From contig NZ_VITH01000001.1 of assembly GCF_007827815.1 (NCBI RefSeq), forward strand, positions 248,001-312,000: DNA of 64,000 nt, read 5' to 3'. Within the stretch, counting starts at the first letter, position 1; each line of letters opens with the position of its first letter. This stretch comes from Azospirillum brasilense. GTDB taxonomy: Bacteria > Pseudomonadota > Alphaproteobacteria > Azospirillales > Azospirillaceae. This document shows positions 45,301 to 52,947 of the stretch, one piece after another. The notes under the pieces were generated by a model. The model saw only the letters and a program-made list of their open reading frames with translations, was not told the DNA's origin and did not search any database. The position numbers were made by a program, and so were the translations under genes.

Positions 45301-45924
45301 TGCGACCTGCAGATCGCCGCCGGCTCCCTGCCAGCTCTGCGGCGAGACCGGCTGGAGCGTTTCCCGCCCCGCCCCGCCTTCCTGACCGCCGATCCGGAGC
45401 GGGCCGCCGTCTGGCGGGCGCGGGTGGAGGCGCTCGGCCCCGGCCTGAAGGTCGGCATCAGCTGGCGCAGCCAGATCGTGACGGCGCACCGCGAGGGCGC
45501 CTACACCCGCATCACCGACTGGCTGCCGCTGCTGGAGGTGCCGGGAGTCCACGTCGTCAACCTGCAATATGGGGACTGCGCCGCCGAATTGGCCTCCATC
45601 GAGCCTAGGGGCGTCCGGCGCGTCCATCGCTGGGACGATCTGGACCTCAAGAACGACCTGGAGGGGGTGGCGGCCCTGATGGCGGCGCTCGACCTCGTCA
45701 TCCTGCCCGCGACCGCCGCCGGGGAGCTGGCGGGCGCCCTGGGCGTGCCGGTCTGGCGGCTGGGGGGCCGGGACTGGACCTGGATGGGCAGTCGGGTGCG
45801 GCCTTGGTTCCCCACCCAAAGGCTGATCGCCCCATACCCTGCCGAGACCTCCGCCGACATGATCTGCCGGATCACCGGGATGCTGGCCCGGATGGCGCCG
45901 AACCCTATCCCCGACGGGGTATGA
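42334..45924 (+). CDS. Two-module TPR-glycosyltransferase (FlmG-like)
   Basis: A 1196-residue protein made of two [TPR array + GT-B-like domain] modules. Module 1: TPR about 15-340, GT about 345-640. Module 2: TPR about 665-890, GT about 893-1196. Each GT half has (E)QGxGDEILFAS, a WRS motif (VGVAWRSH, VGISWRSQ), VNLQYGDCA, HRWDDLDLK and AGELAGALGVPVWR. This architecture matches the TPR-GT flagellin glycosyltransferase FlmG of Caulobacter, whose TPRs bind flagellin and whose GT adds pseudaminic acid. No signal peptide, so cytoplasmic. It shares a 92-nt near-identical segment with the large gene at 46428. The acceptor is inferred. Confidence 0.85.
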   Translation: MTQPTDQDSPTTPDALAARLGRAVDHHRAGRLADAERDYRAVLAADPRHPDALHLLGVLALQAGHPGPAVELIEEAIRQAGGIADYHDNLGSALAALDRHAEAAQAHRMAAALNPLSARPRHNLGNAFQAQALPGLAALAFTTAVELEPGYAKAWYNLGNALRAQKRLGDAVRAFARAAVLAPAMAEAHTNLSDALSAAGRPDEALAQARAALRLRPDDPKAHHNLGAALQRKGAYESAEIAYREALKRAPDSLTTLIDLGGVLLTLGRPAPAEQCFRKALSRDPHAVEAIHNLGKALQAQGHYTKAEACYEEALAHAPNLAAASDSLAIIALLHGRLERGWEGHERRFAAGRARPDRRIDAPRWRGEGLRRRRLLVWREQGVGDEILFASCYGDVIAWGGGPVTIETDPRLVSLFARSFPRATVRAETIDADGRETAVPLDADLQIPAGSLPGLLRGTLAAFDQFDAWLKPDPVRTALWRERLDALAPGLRVGVAWRSHRTTPEHKGAYTTLDQWAPLFALTGVVFVNLQYGDCAEEIAAAEALFGVTIHRWDDLDLKDDFEGAAALTANLDLVITPATAAGELAGALGVPVWRFGHRSWSQLGTAVRPWFPAMRLFEPRPGETFDHVLTGMADRLAALRPAPARPAAPPPLPPVTVPTTPPADPDAVLNDAIALHRSGRLDAAMTAYRAVLDLEPRHSDALHLLGLIQHQLGHHAEAEEHIAAALRIDPEFPTAWNHLGLVRQTLDRPEQAHACFSRAIALRPDFPEAMTHMGLSLKQPDRLDEAKRWHRRSIRLAPANPAAHTNLGYACEVEGRFEAAAGHYRRALTLRPDSADTLNNLGTLAKMADRPALCRHFLDRALRVSPGLPLAAWNVGLLALADGDLATGWAGYERRFSARQLQRARRIALPVWTGEPLRGRRLLVWPEQGLGDEILFASVFGDLKDSGGTVVLECDPRLVTLYARAFPWATVRAESVAPDGRERFDPPDCDLQIAAGSLPALRRDRLERFPPRPAFLTADPERAAVWRARVEALGPGLKVGISWRSQIVTAHREGAYTRITDWLPLLEVPGVHVVNLQYGDCAAELASIEPRGVRRVHRWDDLDLKNDLEGVAALMAALDLVILPATAAGELAGALGVPVWRLGGRDWTWMGSRVRPWFPTQRLIAPYPAETSADMICRITGMLARMAPNPIPDGV
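43975..44066 (+). repeat. 92-nt inverted repeat, copy 1 (in the two-module GT gene)
   Basis: Matches the reverse complement of 48346-48437 with about 2 mismatches in 92 nt. It encodes the VTIHRWDDLDLKDDFEGAAA-type part of module 1. Copy 2 lies in module 2 of the giant gene on the other strand, 4.3 kb away. Confidence 0.85.
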
Positions 45925-46103
45925 CGACGCAAGAATGCGCAGACTTTCGGTCTAATCCCGCAACGAAAGGCACGGGGCAGGCCTATGCGGCGAATTGTCC
46001 TACCCCCCCATCGTAAGGGGCGGTCATTCCCCGTCTTTGGAGTACTAGGACAAAAGTTTGGGGTTGTTTGGCAGCACGGATGGGTGAACACTATGGTTTC
46101 CGG

Positions 46104-46121
46104 CCTGCCGGACTTGGCAGG
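46104..46121. promoter_or_regulatory. Inverted repeat upstream of the DUF465 gene
   Basis: CCTGCC-GGACTT-GGCAGG, flanked by further CCGG/CCGG pairing, lies 30 bp before the ATG at 46151. It could be an operator or a leader hairpin. No matching regulator is known here. Confidence 0.4.
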
Positions 46122-46150
46122 AGCCGGTTCGATCTGACGGAGAGCAGCCC

Positions 46151-46333
46151 ATGCACACTGATGCTCGCCTATCTTCCCTGCAGGAAAAGCACCTGCGTCT
46201 CGACCGCGCCATCCTCGACGAGGAGAAGCGTTCGTGGCCTGACGATAGTGCCATCAAGCGGATGAAGCTTGAGAAGCTCCACCTCAAGGAAGAAATTGAT
46301 CGTTTGGCCAGAACCAGTCACAGGGTGAATTAA
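46151..46333 (+). CDS. YdcH family (DUF465) small protein
   Basis: A 60-residue helical-hairpin protein. RLSSLQEKHLRLDRAILDEE and IKRMKLEKLHLKEEIDRLAR are the DUF465/YdcH signature (xLxxxHxxLdxxI...LKkxKLxlKDei). Function is unknown; it is small, cytoplasmic and common in alphaproteobacteria. It sits alone in the 500-bp gap between the converging ends of the two large glycosyltransferase genes. Confidence 0.9.
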   Translation: MHTDARLSSLQEKHLRLDRAILDEEKRSWPDDSAIKRMKLEKLHLKEEIDRLARTSHRVN

Positions 46334-46427
46334 CACCCTTCCGGATCGATCCGATTCGTAAAGTCGGGGGCGGCGGACGGTTCGCTCCCGGCTTTCTTTA
46401 TGCGGCGCTGTCTATACTGGGCCTTGT

Positions 46428-49400
46428 TCATACTGGGCGAAGCGCGGCCAGACGGCGCGCGATCGTCGGCAAGGCACCGGACGCCGCCTCTCCCGCCGGC
46501 GCCGGGATCAGCGCCATGCTCGGGAACCAGGGGCGGACGCCGGTGCCCAGCGCCGTCCAGTCGCCCCGCGGCCCGAACCGCCAGACCGGCACCCCCAGCG
46601 CCCCCGCCAATTCCCCCACCGAACTCGCCGGGGTGACGACGAGGTCGAGGGCCGTCATCAGGGCGGCCACGCCATCCAGGTCGTCCTTGAGGTCCAGATC
46701 GTCCCAGCGGTGGAGGGTCACCCCGAAGCGCCGCTCCGCCTCGGCGATCTCGGCGGCGCAGTCCCCATATTGCAGCGTGACGAAGACCACGCCGGTCAGC
46801 GCGAACACCGGCCCCCAAACGTCCAGCGGCGCGTAGGCCCCGCGGCGTTCCGCGGTCATCAGCCCGCTGCGCCACGCGATTCCCACCTTGAGGCCGGGGC
46901 CGAGCGCCGTCACCCGCTCGCGCCAGCGGGCGGCCCGCTCCGGGTCGGCGGTCAGGAAGGACGGGCGCGACGGAAAGCGCTCGAAGCGGGGCCGCAGCCA
47001 ACGCGGCAACGACCCCATGGCGACGTGACGGTCGATCCCGGCGCAGGGCGCGTCCGGGTGCGCCGGAGCCGGGCGCCAAGCCGCCTGGGGAAAGGACCGC
47101 GCGAACAGCGGCACCAGCCGCCGGTCGCACTCCACAACCACCGCGGCGGCCCGCGCGACCAGTTCGTCCAGGCAACCGGCAAACATTATCTCGTCACCGA
47201 TCCCCTGCTCCGCCCAGACCAGCAGGCGCAGGCCGGCGGGATCCTCTCCCTCCCAGGCGGGCACAGGGACGACACGGGCGCCGCCGGACAACTCGCGGGC
47301 GCGGAAGCGGGCGTCATAGCCGCGCCACCCCGATTCCAGCCTGCCACGGGCCAGATCCAGAAGCCCGAGGTTGAACGCCGCCGCCGGCTGCCCCGGCTCA
47401 ACCGCCAGGGCGCGCCGGCACCAGCGTTCCGCCGCCGCGGAATCGCCCCGGTCGCGCAGCAGACGCCCCAGATTGCCCAGCCCATCCCCAAGGGCCGGGA
47501 CCAGGGCCAGCGCACGGATCAGCGCCCGCCCGGCCTCGTCCAACCGCCCCGCCCGGCGCAGCACCACCCCCAGATTCAGCCATCCATCCGCGCGGTCCGG
47601 AGCCAGGCGCAGCGCGTGGCGGTGGCGCTCCTCGGCCAAGCCCAGCGCACCGAGCCGGGTCAGTACCGCGCCCCAATTGTCGTGCGCCTCCGCCAGCGCC
47701 GGGTCGGCCAAGGTCGCCCGGCGGTGGGCCTCGGCGGCGGCGCTCAGGTCGTGCGCCGCCTCCAGCGCGTTGCCGAGATTGGTCAGGGCCGCGGCGGCGG
47801 CCGGTTGCAAGGCGAGCGCGAGACGAAAACGGCGCACCGCCTCCGGCGCGCGGCCCAGCGCCAGCAGCACGGTTCCCAGGCTCGAGTGGGCGGCGCCGTA
47901 GGCGGGCAGCACGTCCAGCGCACGGGCGATGCGCGCCGCCCCCGCGGCGGAATCGCCGGTTTGATGCGCCAGCAACCCCGACAGGTGCAGGGCGACCGGG
48001 TGGTCCGCCTTGACCGTCAGCACCCGCTCGTACAGGGGGGCCGCCTCGGCCAGCCGGCCGTCCCGGTGGTGGGCGGCGGCGGTCTCCAACAGCCTGTCCG
48101 GATCGTCCGGACCACCCTGCGGCAATCCGCCGGGCGGTGGGTCGTCGTCCGGGGGCATGAGCCGGCGCAGCGTGTTCGCCATCCGGCCCATGACGTCGGC
48201 CAGCCCTTCGCCGGGGCGGGGCTGGAACAGGCGCATGGACGGGAACCAGGGGCGCACCCCGGTGCCGAGCTGGGTCCAGTCGCGGTGCCCGATCCGCCAC
48301 ACCGGCACGCCGAGGGCGCCGGCCAGTTCGCCGGTGGAGATGGCGGGGGTGATGACGAGATCCAGATTGGCGGTCAGCGCCGCCGCGCCCTCGAAATCGT
48401 CCTTGAGGTCGAGATCGTCCCAGCGGTGGATGGTCACCCCGAAGCGCGCCTCCGCCGCGGCAATCTCCGCCGCACAGTCACCGTATTGAAGATTGACGAA
48501 CACCACCCCCGGCAGAGCGAACAGCGGCACGAAGGCGTCAAGCGTGACGTAGGCGGCGCGGCGCTCGCCATCCATGATCTGGCTGCGCCACGCGATGCCG
48601 ACCTTCAGCCCCGGTCCCAGAGCGGCCAGCCGGTCGCGCCAGCGGTCCAGGCGTCCGGGATCGGGCACCAGCCAGGGCTGGGCCGGGAACCGCTTCCTGT
48701 CGGACCGCAGCAGCCGCGGCAGGGACGCGGCGGCAACCTGCACATCCACGTCGCGCGGCTCCACGGTCGGCGCGCGAACCGTCGCGCCGGGGAAGGAGCG
48801 CGCGAACAGCGACACCAGACGGCGGTCGCATTCGACCACCAGATGCCCGGCGCGGCGCAGCAGATCGGGATAGCAGGAGGCGAAGAGGATCTCGTCGCCG
48901 ACCCCCTGCTCCCGCCAGACCAGCAGGCGGGAGGACGCGATGTTCTCGCCACGCCAGGACCGTGCCGCGACGTGGCGTTTCTGGCCGTGGAACTGGGGGG
49001 TGTCGAACCGCCACTCATGCTCCAGCCATCCGGAGCGGAGTTCTCCCTGTTCCAGCAGCAGGAGCGACAGATTGTAATGGGCGGTCGGCAACGCCGGATT
49101 GAGCCGGATGGCTTGGCGGTAGGCGTCGATGGCCTCCGCCGGGCGCTGCCGCCGCGCCCAATGCAGGGCGAGGTTGGCCTGCGCCTCGGCCATCTCCGGC
49201 GCCCGGTCGACGGCCCGGCGGTGGCAGGCCAGCGCCTCTTCGACGCGGCCGAGCCGGTCGAGCGCGCTGCCACGGTGGCTCCAGGCCGCGGCGGAGTCCG
49301 GAGCGCTCGCGGCGGCACGGCGCAGCAACCGCTCCGCCTCCGCCGGTCGGTCGGTGCGCAGGCGGAAAGCGCCGAGGCTCACCAGCGCATCGGCGTCCGA

Positions 49401-52394
49401 CGGCGCCAGGGCGAGCGCGCGTTGGTGACTCCGCTCCGCTCCCTCTCGGTCCTCACGCTCGGCGAGCAGGTGGCCCAGATGGGCGTGCGCCACGCCGAGC
49501 TGCGGGCGGGTCCGCAGGGCCCGCCGCGCGCAGGCCTCCGCTTCGGCCCCCTCGCCCGCCCCACGCAGCAGGGCGGCGCGGTTGAGCCAATGCTCCGCCG
49601 CGTCCGGGCGGAGCAGAATGGCGTTGCGTTGCGCCGCCCGTGCGGCGTCGTGCCGCCCCAGCGCCTGCCAGGCATCGGCCAGGGCCGCGTGCGCGGCGGC
49701 GTTGCCGGGGTCGGCCGTCACGGCAAGGGCCAGCATCGCCGCCGCACCTTCGGCGTCGCCCTGGCGAAGCCGAAGGATCCCCGACAGGTGAAGGGCGACG
49801 GAATGCTCCGGCACGGCGTCCAAGACCGCGCGGCACCGGTCTTCCGCGTCCTGCAAGGCTCCGGCGCGATAACGGGCGACGGCCTCGGCGATCAGCGGTT
49901 CGACGTCCGGCGCCGCCGCGGGCGCCACGGATGGGCTGCTCGCCGCGGCCTGGACCGGCCGCGCGAGATCGCTGAGGGTCCGGGCGACGCGCGCCATGAC
50001 GGTCTCCAACGTCTCGCCGGCGCGCGGTTGGAAGAGGCGCATCGACGGATACCAGGGACGAACCCCGGCGCCCAGTTGGGTCCAGTCGCGGGCGCCGATG
50101 CGCCACGCCGGAACGCCCAGAGCCCCGGCCAGTTCGCCGGTGGACACGGCCGGGGCGATGACCAGATCGAGCGCGGCGGTCAGGGCCGCGGCGCCCTCGA
50201 AATCGTCCTTGAGATTCAGATCCTCCCAGCGGTGGATGGTCACGCCGAAGCGCGCCTCCGCCGCGGCGATCTCCGCCGCGCAGTCGCCGTACTGGAGGTT
50301 GACGAGACTCACCCCGGGGATTGTGAACAGGGGGGCGAACGCCTCCAGAGTGATGTAGGCGGCCTTTCGTTCGGTCGTCATCAGCTGGCTGCGCCAGGCG
50401 ATGCCGATCCTCAAGCCAGGCCCCAGGGCGGCCAGCCGCTCGCGCCACAAGGCAAGGCGTTCCGGGTCGGGCACCAGCCAGGGACCGGTCGGAAAGCGCG
50501 CCAGATCCCGACGCAGAAGGCGCGGCAAGGCACCAGCGGCGATGTGGGCGTCGCAGTCGGCCGGGACCGGCGCCTTCGCCCCGTCGGCGGCGCTGGAGTC
50601 CGCCCGGACAGTGGCCCAGGGAAAGGAGCGGGCGAACAGGCTGACCAGCCGATGGTCGCACTCCAGGACAACCTGACCGATCCGCCCCGCCGCCACGCGA
50701 TCCGCCAGGGTGGGATAGCAGGAGGCGAACATGATCTCGTCCCCCACCCCCTGCTCGCGCCAGACCAGGAGACGAGGCACGGCCGCTCCGTCGTCCTGCC
50801 AGAGCGGCGCGCCGATGGCGCGCTCGGGAAGGTCCTTGGCCTTGAAGCGGTCCTGATAGGCCGGCCAGCCCTCCCGCAGATTGCCCGTCGCGAGGCTGAC
50901 CAGAGCGAAGTTCAGCCGTGCCGCGGCCAAGGTGGGGTCGGTGTGCAGGGCGCGGCGCAAAGTCCGCTCCGCTTCGGCCACGCGCATCGATTGCCATTGC
51001 AGCATGCCGAGGTTGGCGTAGGCCTCCGCATGAGCGACGTCGATGGACAGGGCGCGCCGATGCGCGGCTTCCGCCTCGCCGTTCCGTCCCAGCATGTTCA
51101 GGGCAAGGCCCAGGGTGGTCAGCGCGATGGCGCTCCGTGGCGCGAGACGCACCGCGCGCCGGTGAAGGCGCAGCGCGCCCGGCCAGTCGTCGCCGTCCTT
51201 GAGGACGTTGCCAAGGTTGGTGTAGCTGTCGGGATAGTCCGGCTGGACGATCAGCGCGCGCCGGTACAGCGCGGCGGCGGCCTCGGCCCGGCGCGCGACC
51301 CGGTGGGAGTTGCCCAGATTGTTCAGCGCCTTGCCATAGTCCGGCTGGATCGTCAGGGCCCGCTGGAAGACCCGCGCGGCCTCGGCGGGCCGGTCGATGC
51401 CGTCAAGGCCGGTGCCCAGGTTGTTGAAGGCCACCGCGTCGGTGGGATGCAGCGCGAGGCAGGTCCGCAGCGCCGCCACCGCGGCGGTGTGGTCCCCCAG
51501 GTCGAGCAGGGCGACGCCGAGATTGTTCCACCCCCCCGCCAGCAACGGGTCCTTGGACAGCGCATCACGGTAACGGGCCACCGCCTCCGCCAGCCGTCCC
51601 TCCCCCTGGAGCGCGCTGCCCAGATAGAAGATCAAACGGGCGTCCTGACCGGCGTCGGCCTCCACCGCCGGAGCCAGAACCGTCACGGCGTCGGCGAAGG
51701 CGCCCCGGCCGTTCAGAAGCGTTCCCAGGGCGCGCGCCACTTCGCGGTCGGTCGGGTCGTCGGCCAAGGCGCGGCGCAGGCACAATTCCGCGTCGGCATG
51801 GCCCAGGACCCACAGCACGAGCGCCAGGCTGCGCCACGCCTCCCTATGGTCCGGCCGCGCCTGGACGACGCGGTAGAAGGCCAGGGCGGCCTCGTCGAGA
51901 CGGCCGAGGCGCCGATAGAGAACCGCCAGATCGAAGCGCGTCGCCGGACGTTCGGGATCGGCGCGCAACGCCTCTTCGTAAGCCGCGACGGCGTCGCCGA
52001 TCCGCTCCTGGGCCTGAAGAAGAAGACCAAGATTGCCGAGCGCCTCGGCGTAGCCGTCCTGAAGCGCGATGGCGCGGCGGTAGGCGCGGCCGGCGTCGTC
52101 CGGACGGGCCCGGTCGGCGAGGAGGTTGCCCAGGCTGTTGTAGGCCGGGGCGAAGGACGGTTCGATCGCCAGGGTCAACCGAAAGCACGCCGCGGCCCGC
52201 TCAGGCTCGCCGGCCTGATAGGCGGCGATGCCCGACAGGTGACGGGCATCGGTATGATCCGGATCGGCGGACAGGATGCGGCGGTAGAGCTGCTGCGCCT
52301 CGTCCAGATTGCCCGCCCGGTGCCGGGCGACGGCGTCGGACAGAAGCGTGTCTGCGGATTGGCCGCCCCACCCCTCGACGGCGGCGTCGGTCAC
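46428..52394 (-). CDS. Giant three-module TPR-glycosyltransferase (FlmG-like)
   Basis: A 1988-residue cytoplasmic protein with three [TPR array + GT-B-like domain] modules. Approximate GT domains are 530-800, 1125-1415 and 1690-1988, each preceded by TPRs (first array about 10-500). Each GT has the nucleotide-site block WREQGVGDEIMFAS, WREQGVGDEILFAS or WAEQGIGDEIMFAG, then GIAWRS, NLQYGDCAAEI, and GELAGALGVP. The start ATG overlaps the flbT stop (ATGA), so it is translationally coupled to a flagellin regulator, and flagellin lies 554 bp further. It is therefore the best candidate flagellin glycosyltransferase here. Three catalytic units in one chain is unusual; the known FlmG has one. Intra-gene DNA repeats show recent module duplication. 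Confidence 0.87.
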   Translation of the reverse strand: MTDAAVEGWGGQSADTLLSDAVARHRAGNLDEAQQLYRRILSADPDHTDARHLSGIAAYQAGEPERAAACFRLTLAIEPSFAPAYNSLGNLLADRARPDDAGRAYRRAIALQDGYAEALGNLGLLLQAQERIGDAVAAYEEALRADPERPATRFDLAVLYRRLGRLDEAALAFYRVVQARPDHREAWRSLALVLWVLGHADAELCLRRALADDPTDREVARALGTLLNGRGAFADAVTVLAPAVEADAGQDARLIFYLGSALQGEGRLAEAVARYRDALSKDPLLAGGWNNLGVALLDLGDHTAAVAALRTCLALHPTDAVAFNNLGTGLDGIDRPAEAARVFQRALTIQPDYGKALNNLGNSHRVARRAEAAAALYRRALIVQPDYPDSYTNLGNVLKDGDDWPGALRLHRRAVRLAPRSAIALTTLGLALNMLGRNGEAEAAHRRALSIDVAHAEAYANLGMLQWQSMRVAEAERTLRRALHTDPTLAAARLNFALVSLATGNLREGWPAYQDRFKAKDLPERAIGAPLWQDDGAAVPRLLVWREQGVGDEIMFASCYPTLADRVAAGRIGQVVLECDHRLVSLFARSFPWATVRADSSAADGAKAPVPADCDAHIAAGALPRLLRRDLARFPTGPWLVPDPERLALWRERLAALGPGLRIGIAWRSQLMTTERKAAYITLEAFAPLFTIPGVSLVNLQYGDCAAEIAAAEARFGVTIHRWEDLNLKDDFEGAAALTAALDLVIAPAVSTGELAGALGVPAWRIGARDWTQLGAGVRPWYPSMRLFQPRAGETLETVMARVARTLSDLARPVQAAASSPSVAPAAAPDVEPLIAEAVARYRAGALQDAEDRCRAVLDAVPEHSVALHLSGILRLRQGDAEGAAAMLALAVTADPGNAAAHAALADAWQALGRHDAARAAQRNAILLRPDAAEHWLNRAALLRGAGEGAEAEACARRALRTRPQLGVAHAHLGHLLAEREDREGAERSHQRALALAPSDADALVSLGAFRLRTDRPAEAERLLRRAAASAPDSAAAWSHRGSALDRLGRVEEALACHRRAVDRAPEMAEAQANLALHWARRQRPAEAIDAYRQAIRLNPALPTAHYNLSLLLLEQGELRSGWLEHEWRFDTPQFHGQKRHVAARSWRGENIASSRLLVWREQGVGDEILFASCYPDLLRRAGHLVVECDRRLVSLFARSFPGATVRAPTVEPRDVDVQVAAASLPRLLRSDRKRFPAQPWLVPDPGRLDRWRDRLAALGPGLKVGIAWRSQIMDGERRAAYVTLDAFVPLFALPGVVFVNLQYGDCAAEIAAAEARFGVTIHRWDDLDLKDDFEGAAALTANLDLVITPAISTGELAGALGVPVWRIGHRDWTQLGTGVRPWFPSMRLFQPRPGEGLADVMGRMANTLRRLMPPDDDPPPGGLPQGGPDDPDRLLETAAAHHRDGRLAEAAPLYERVLTVKADHPVALHLSGLLAHQTGDSAAGAARIARALDVLPAYGAAHSSLGTVLLALGRAPEAVRRFRLALALQPAAAAALTNLGNALEAAHDLSAAAEAHRRATLADPALAEAHDNWGAVLTRLGALGLAEERHRHALRLAPDRADGWLNLGVVLRRAGRLDEAGRALIRALALVPALGDGLGNLGRLLRDRGDSAAAERWCRRALAVEPGQPAAAFNLGLLDLARGRLESGWRGYDARFRARELSGGARVVPVPAWEGEDPAGLRLLVWAEQGIGDEIMFAGCLDELVARAAAVVVECDRRLVPLFARSFPQAAWRPAPAHPDAPCAGIDRHVAMGSLPRWLRPRFERFPSRPSFLTADPERAARWRERVTALGPGLKVGIAWRSGLMTAERRGAYAPLDVWGPVFALTGVVFVTLQYGDCAAEIAEAERRFGVTLHRWDDLDLKDDLDGVAALMTALDLVVTPASSVGELAGALGVPVWRFGPRGDWTALGTGVRPWFPSMALIPAPAGEAASGALPTIARRLAALRPV
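48346..48437 (-). repeat. 92-nt inverted repeat, copy 2 (in the giant GT gene)
   Basis: Near-identical (about 2 mismatches) reverse-complement partner of 43975-44066, within the second GT domain of the giant gene, in the corresponding codon frame. Confidence 0.85.
48419..48499. repeat. Direct repeat unit, module 2 (partner 50225-50305)
   Basis: 81 nt differing at about 7 positions from 50225-50305. The offset is 1806 nt, exactly 602 codons, so it marks the module period of the giant gene. Confidence 0.85.
50225..50305. repeat. Direct repeat unit, module 1 (partner 48419-48499)
   Basis: Partner of the repeat at 48419-48499, in the first GT domain; the differences are mostly third-position changes. 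Confidence 0.85.
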
Positions 52395-52816
52395 GGTGCC
52401 GGATCGGCCGCCGGGCTTTCCGCCGTCCCGTCCGGGGCGTTGGACGAGGCATCACCGCCCTTGAACATCTTCCGGCAGATTTTCAGCGCGCGGTAATAAT
52501 TGCGGGCCTCCACGAGCCGTTCGATCTCGTCGAGATCATCGCGGCAATCAGGACGCGCGTCGCGCGTCTCGCCCAGTATCGAGGCGAAGCGCTGCAGGTT
52601 GAGCACCGCGTCTTCTGGAAAGATATAGATAAGCTGGATGACGAAGTAGAGTTTCTTCTCGATGCAATCGATCTGCTCTTCCTTCAACACCTCGCGCCCG
52701 CGGAGAAAGTTGGCGGTGTTGTAAAGAAAGAACGAGCCGGGACGGTCACCGGCCCCGATGACCGCACCGTTGATGATGACCTTTTCATTGGGGCGGAGAA
52801 CGAACTTCAGAGGCAT
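52391..52816 (-). CDS. flbT: Flagellin synthesis regulator FlbT
   Basis: A 141-residue RNA-binding regulator. MPLKFVLRPNEKVIINGAVI is the diagnostic FlbT N-terminus, followed by LFNTAN-like SFFLYNTANFLRGREVLKEE and KKLYFVIQLIYIFPEDAVL. In Caulobacter FlbT binds flagellin mRNA and limits its translation until hooks are complete; FlaF, its usual partner, is not seen here. ATG 52816 is used because it gives the conserved start. It ends in an ATGA overlap with the giant glycosyltransferase and lies 131 bp downstream of flagellin beyond a terminator. Confidence 0.93.
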   Translation of the reverse strand: MPLKFVLRPNEKVIINGAVIGAGDRPGSFFLYNTANFLRGREVLKEEQIDCIEKKLYFVIQLIYIFPEDAVLNLQRFASILGETRDARPDCRDDLDEIERLVEARNYYRALKICRKMFKGGDASSNAPDGTAESPAADPAP

Positions 52817-52891
52817 GAAACGGACCCGGTCCTTGTCTCGGCGGCGCGCGGAAGCGAAAAGCGCTTGCCGGAAAGCGCCGCACAAATGAAA

Positions 52892-52917
52892 CGGGCGGCG
52901 GCTCGCGCCGCCGCCCG
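52892..52917 (-). terminator. Flagellin gene terminator
   Basis: CGGGCGGCGGC and GCCGCCGCCCG form a perfect 11-bp stem with a 4-nt loop; on the minus strand TTTCATTTG follows. It lies 30 bp after the flagellin stop and before flbT, so flbT may depend on readthrough or its own promoter. Confidence 0.85.
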
Positions 52918-52947
52918 CCGGGCGTAATCCTACCCGAACTCTCAGGC

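Noticed and set aside
42334..52394. Large DNA repeats as an integrated mobile element
   Set aside because: The repeats are explained by homologous TPR and glycosyltransferase modules in frame; no transposase, integrase or target duplication is seen.
46710..52496. 1928-codon frame opposite the giant TPR glycosyltransferase
   Set aside because: Antisense shadow created by GC-rich codons; no ribosome site, low-complexity Arg/Gln composition.
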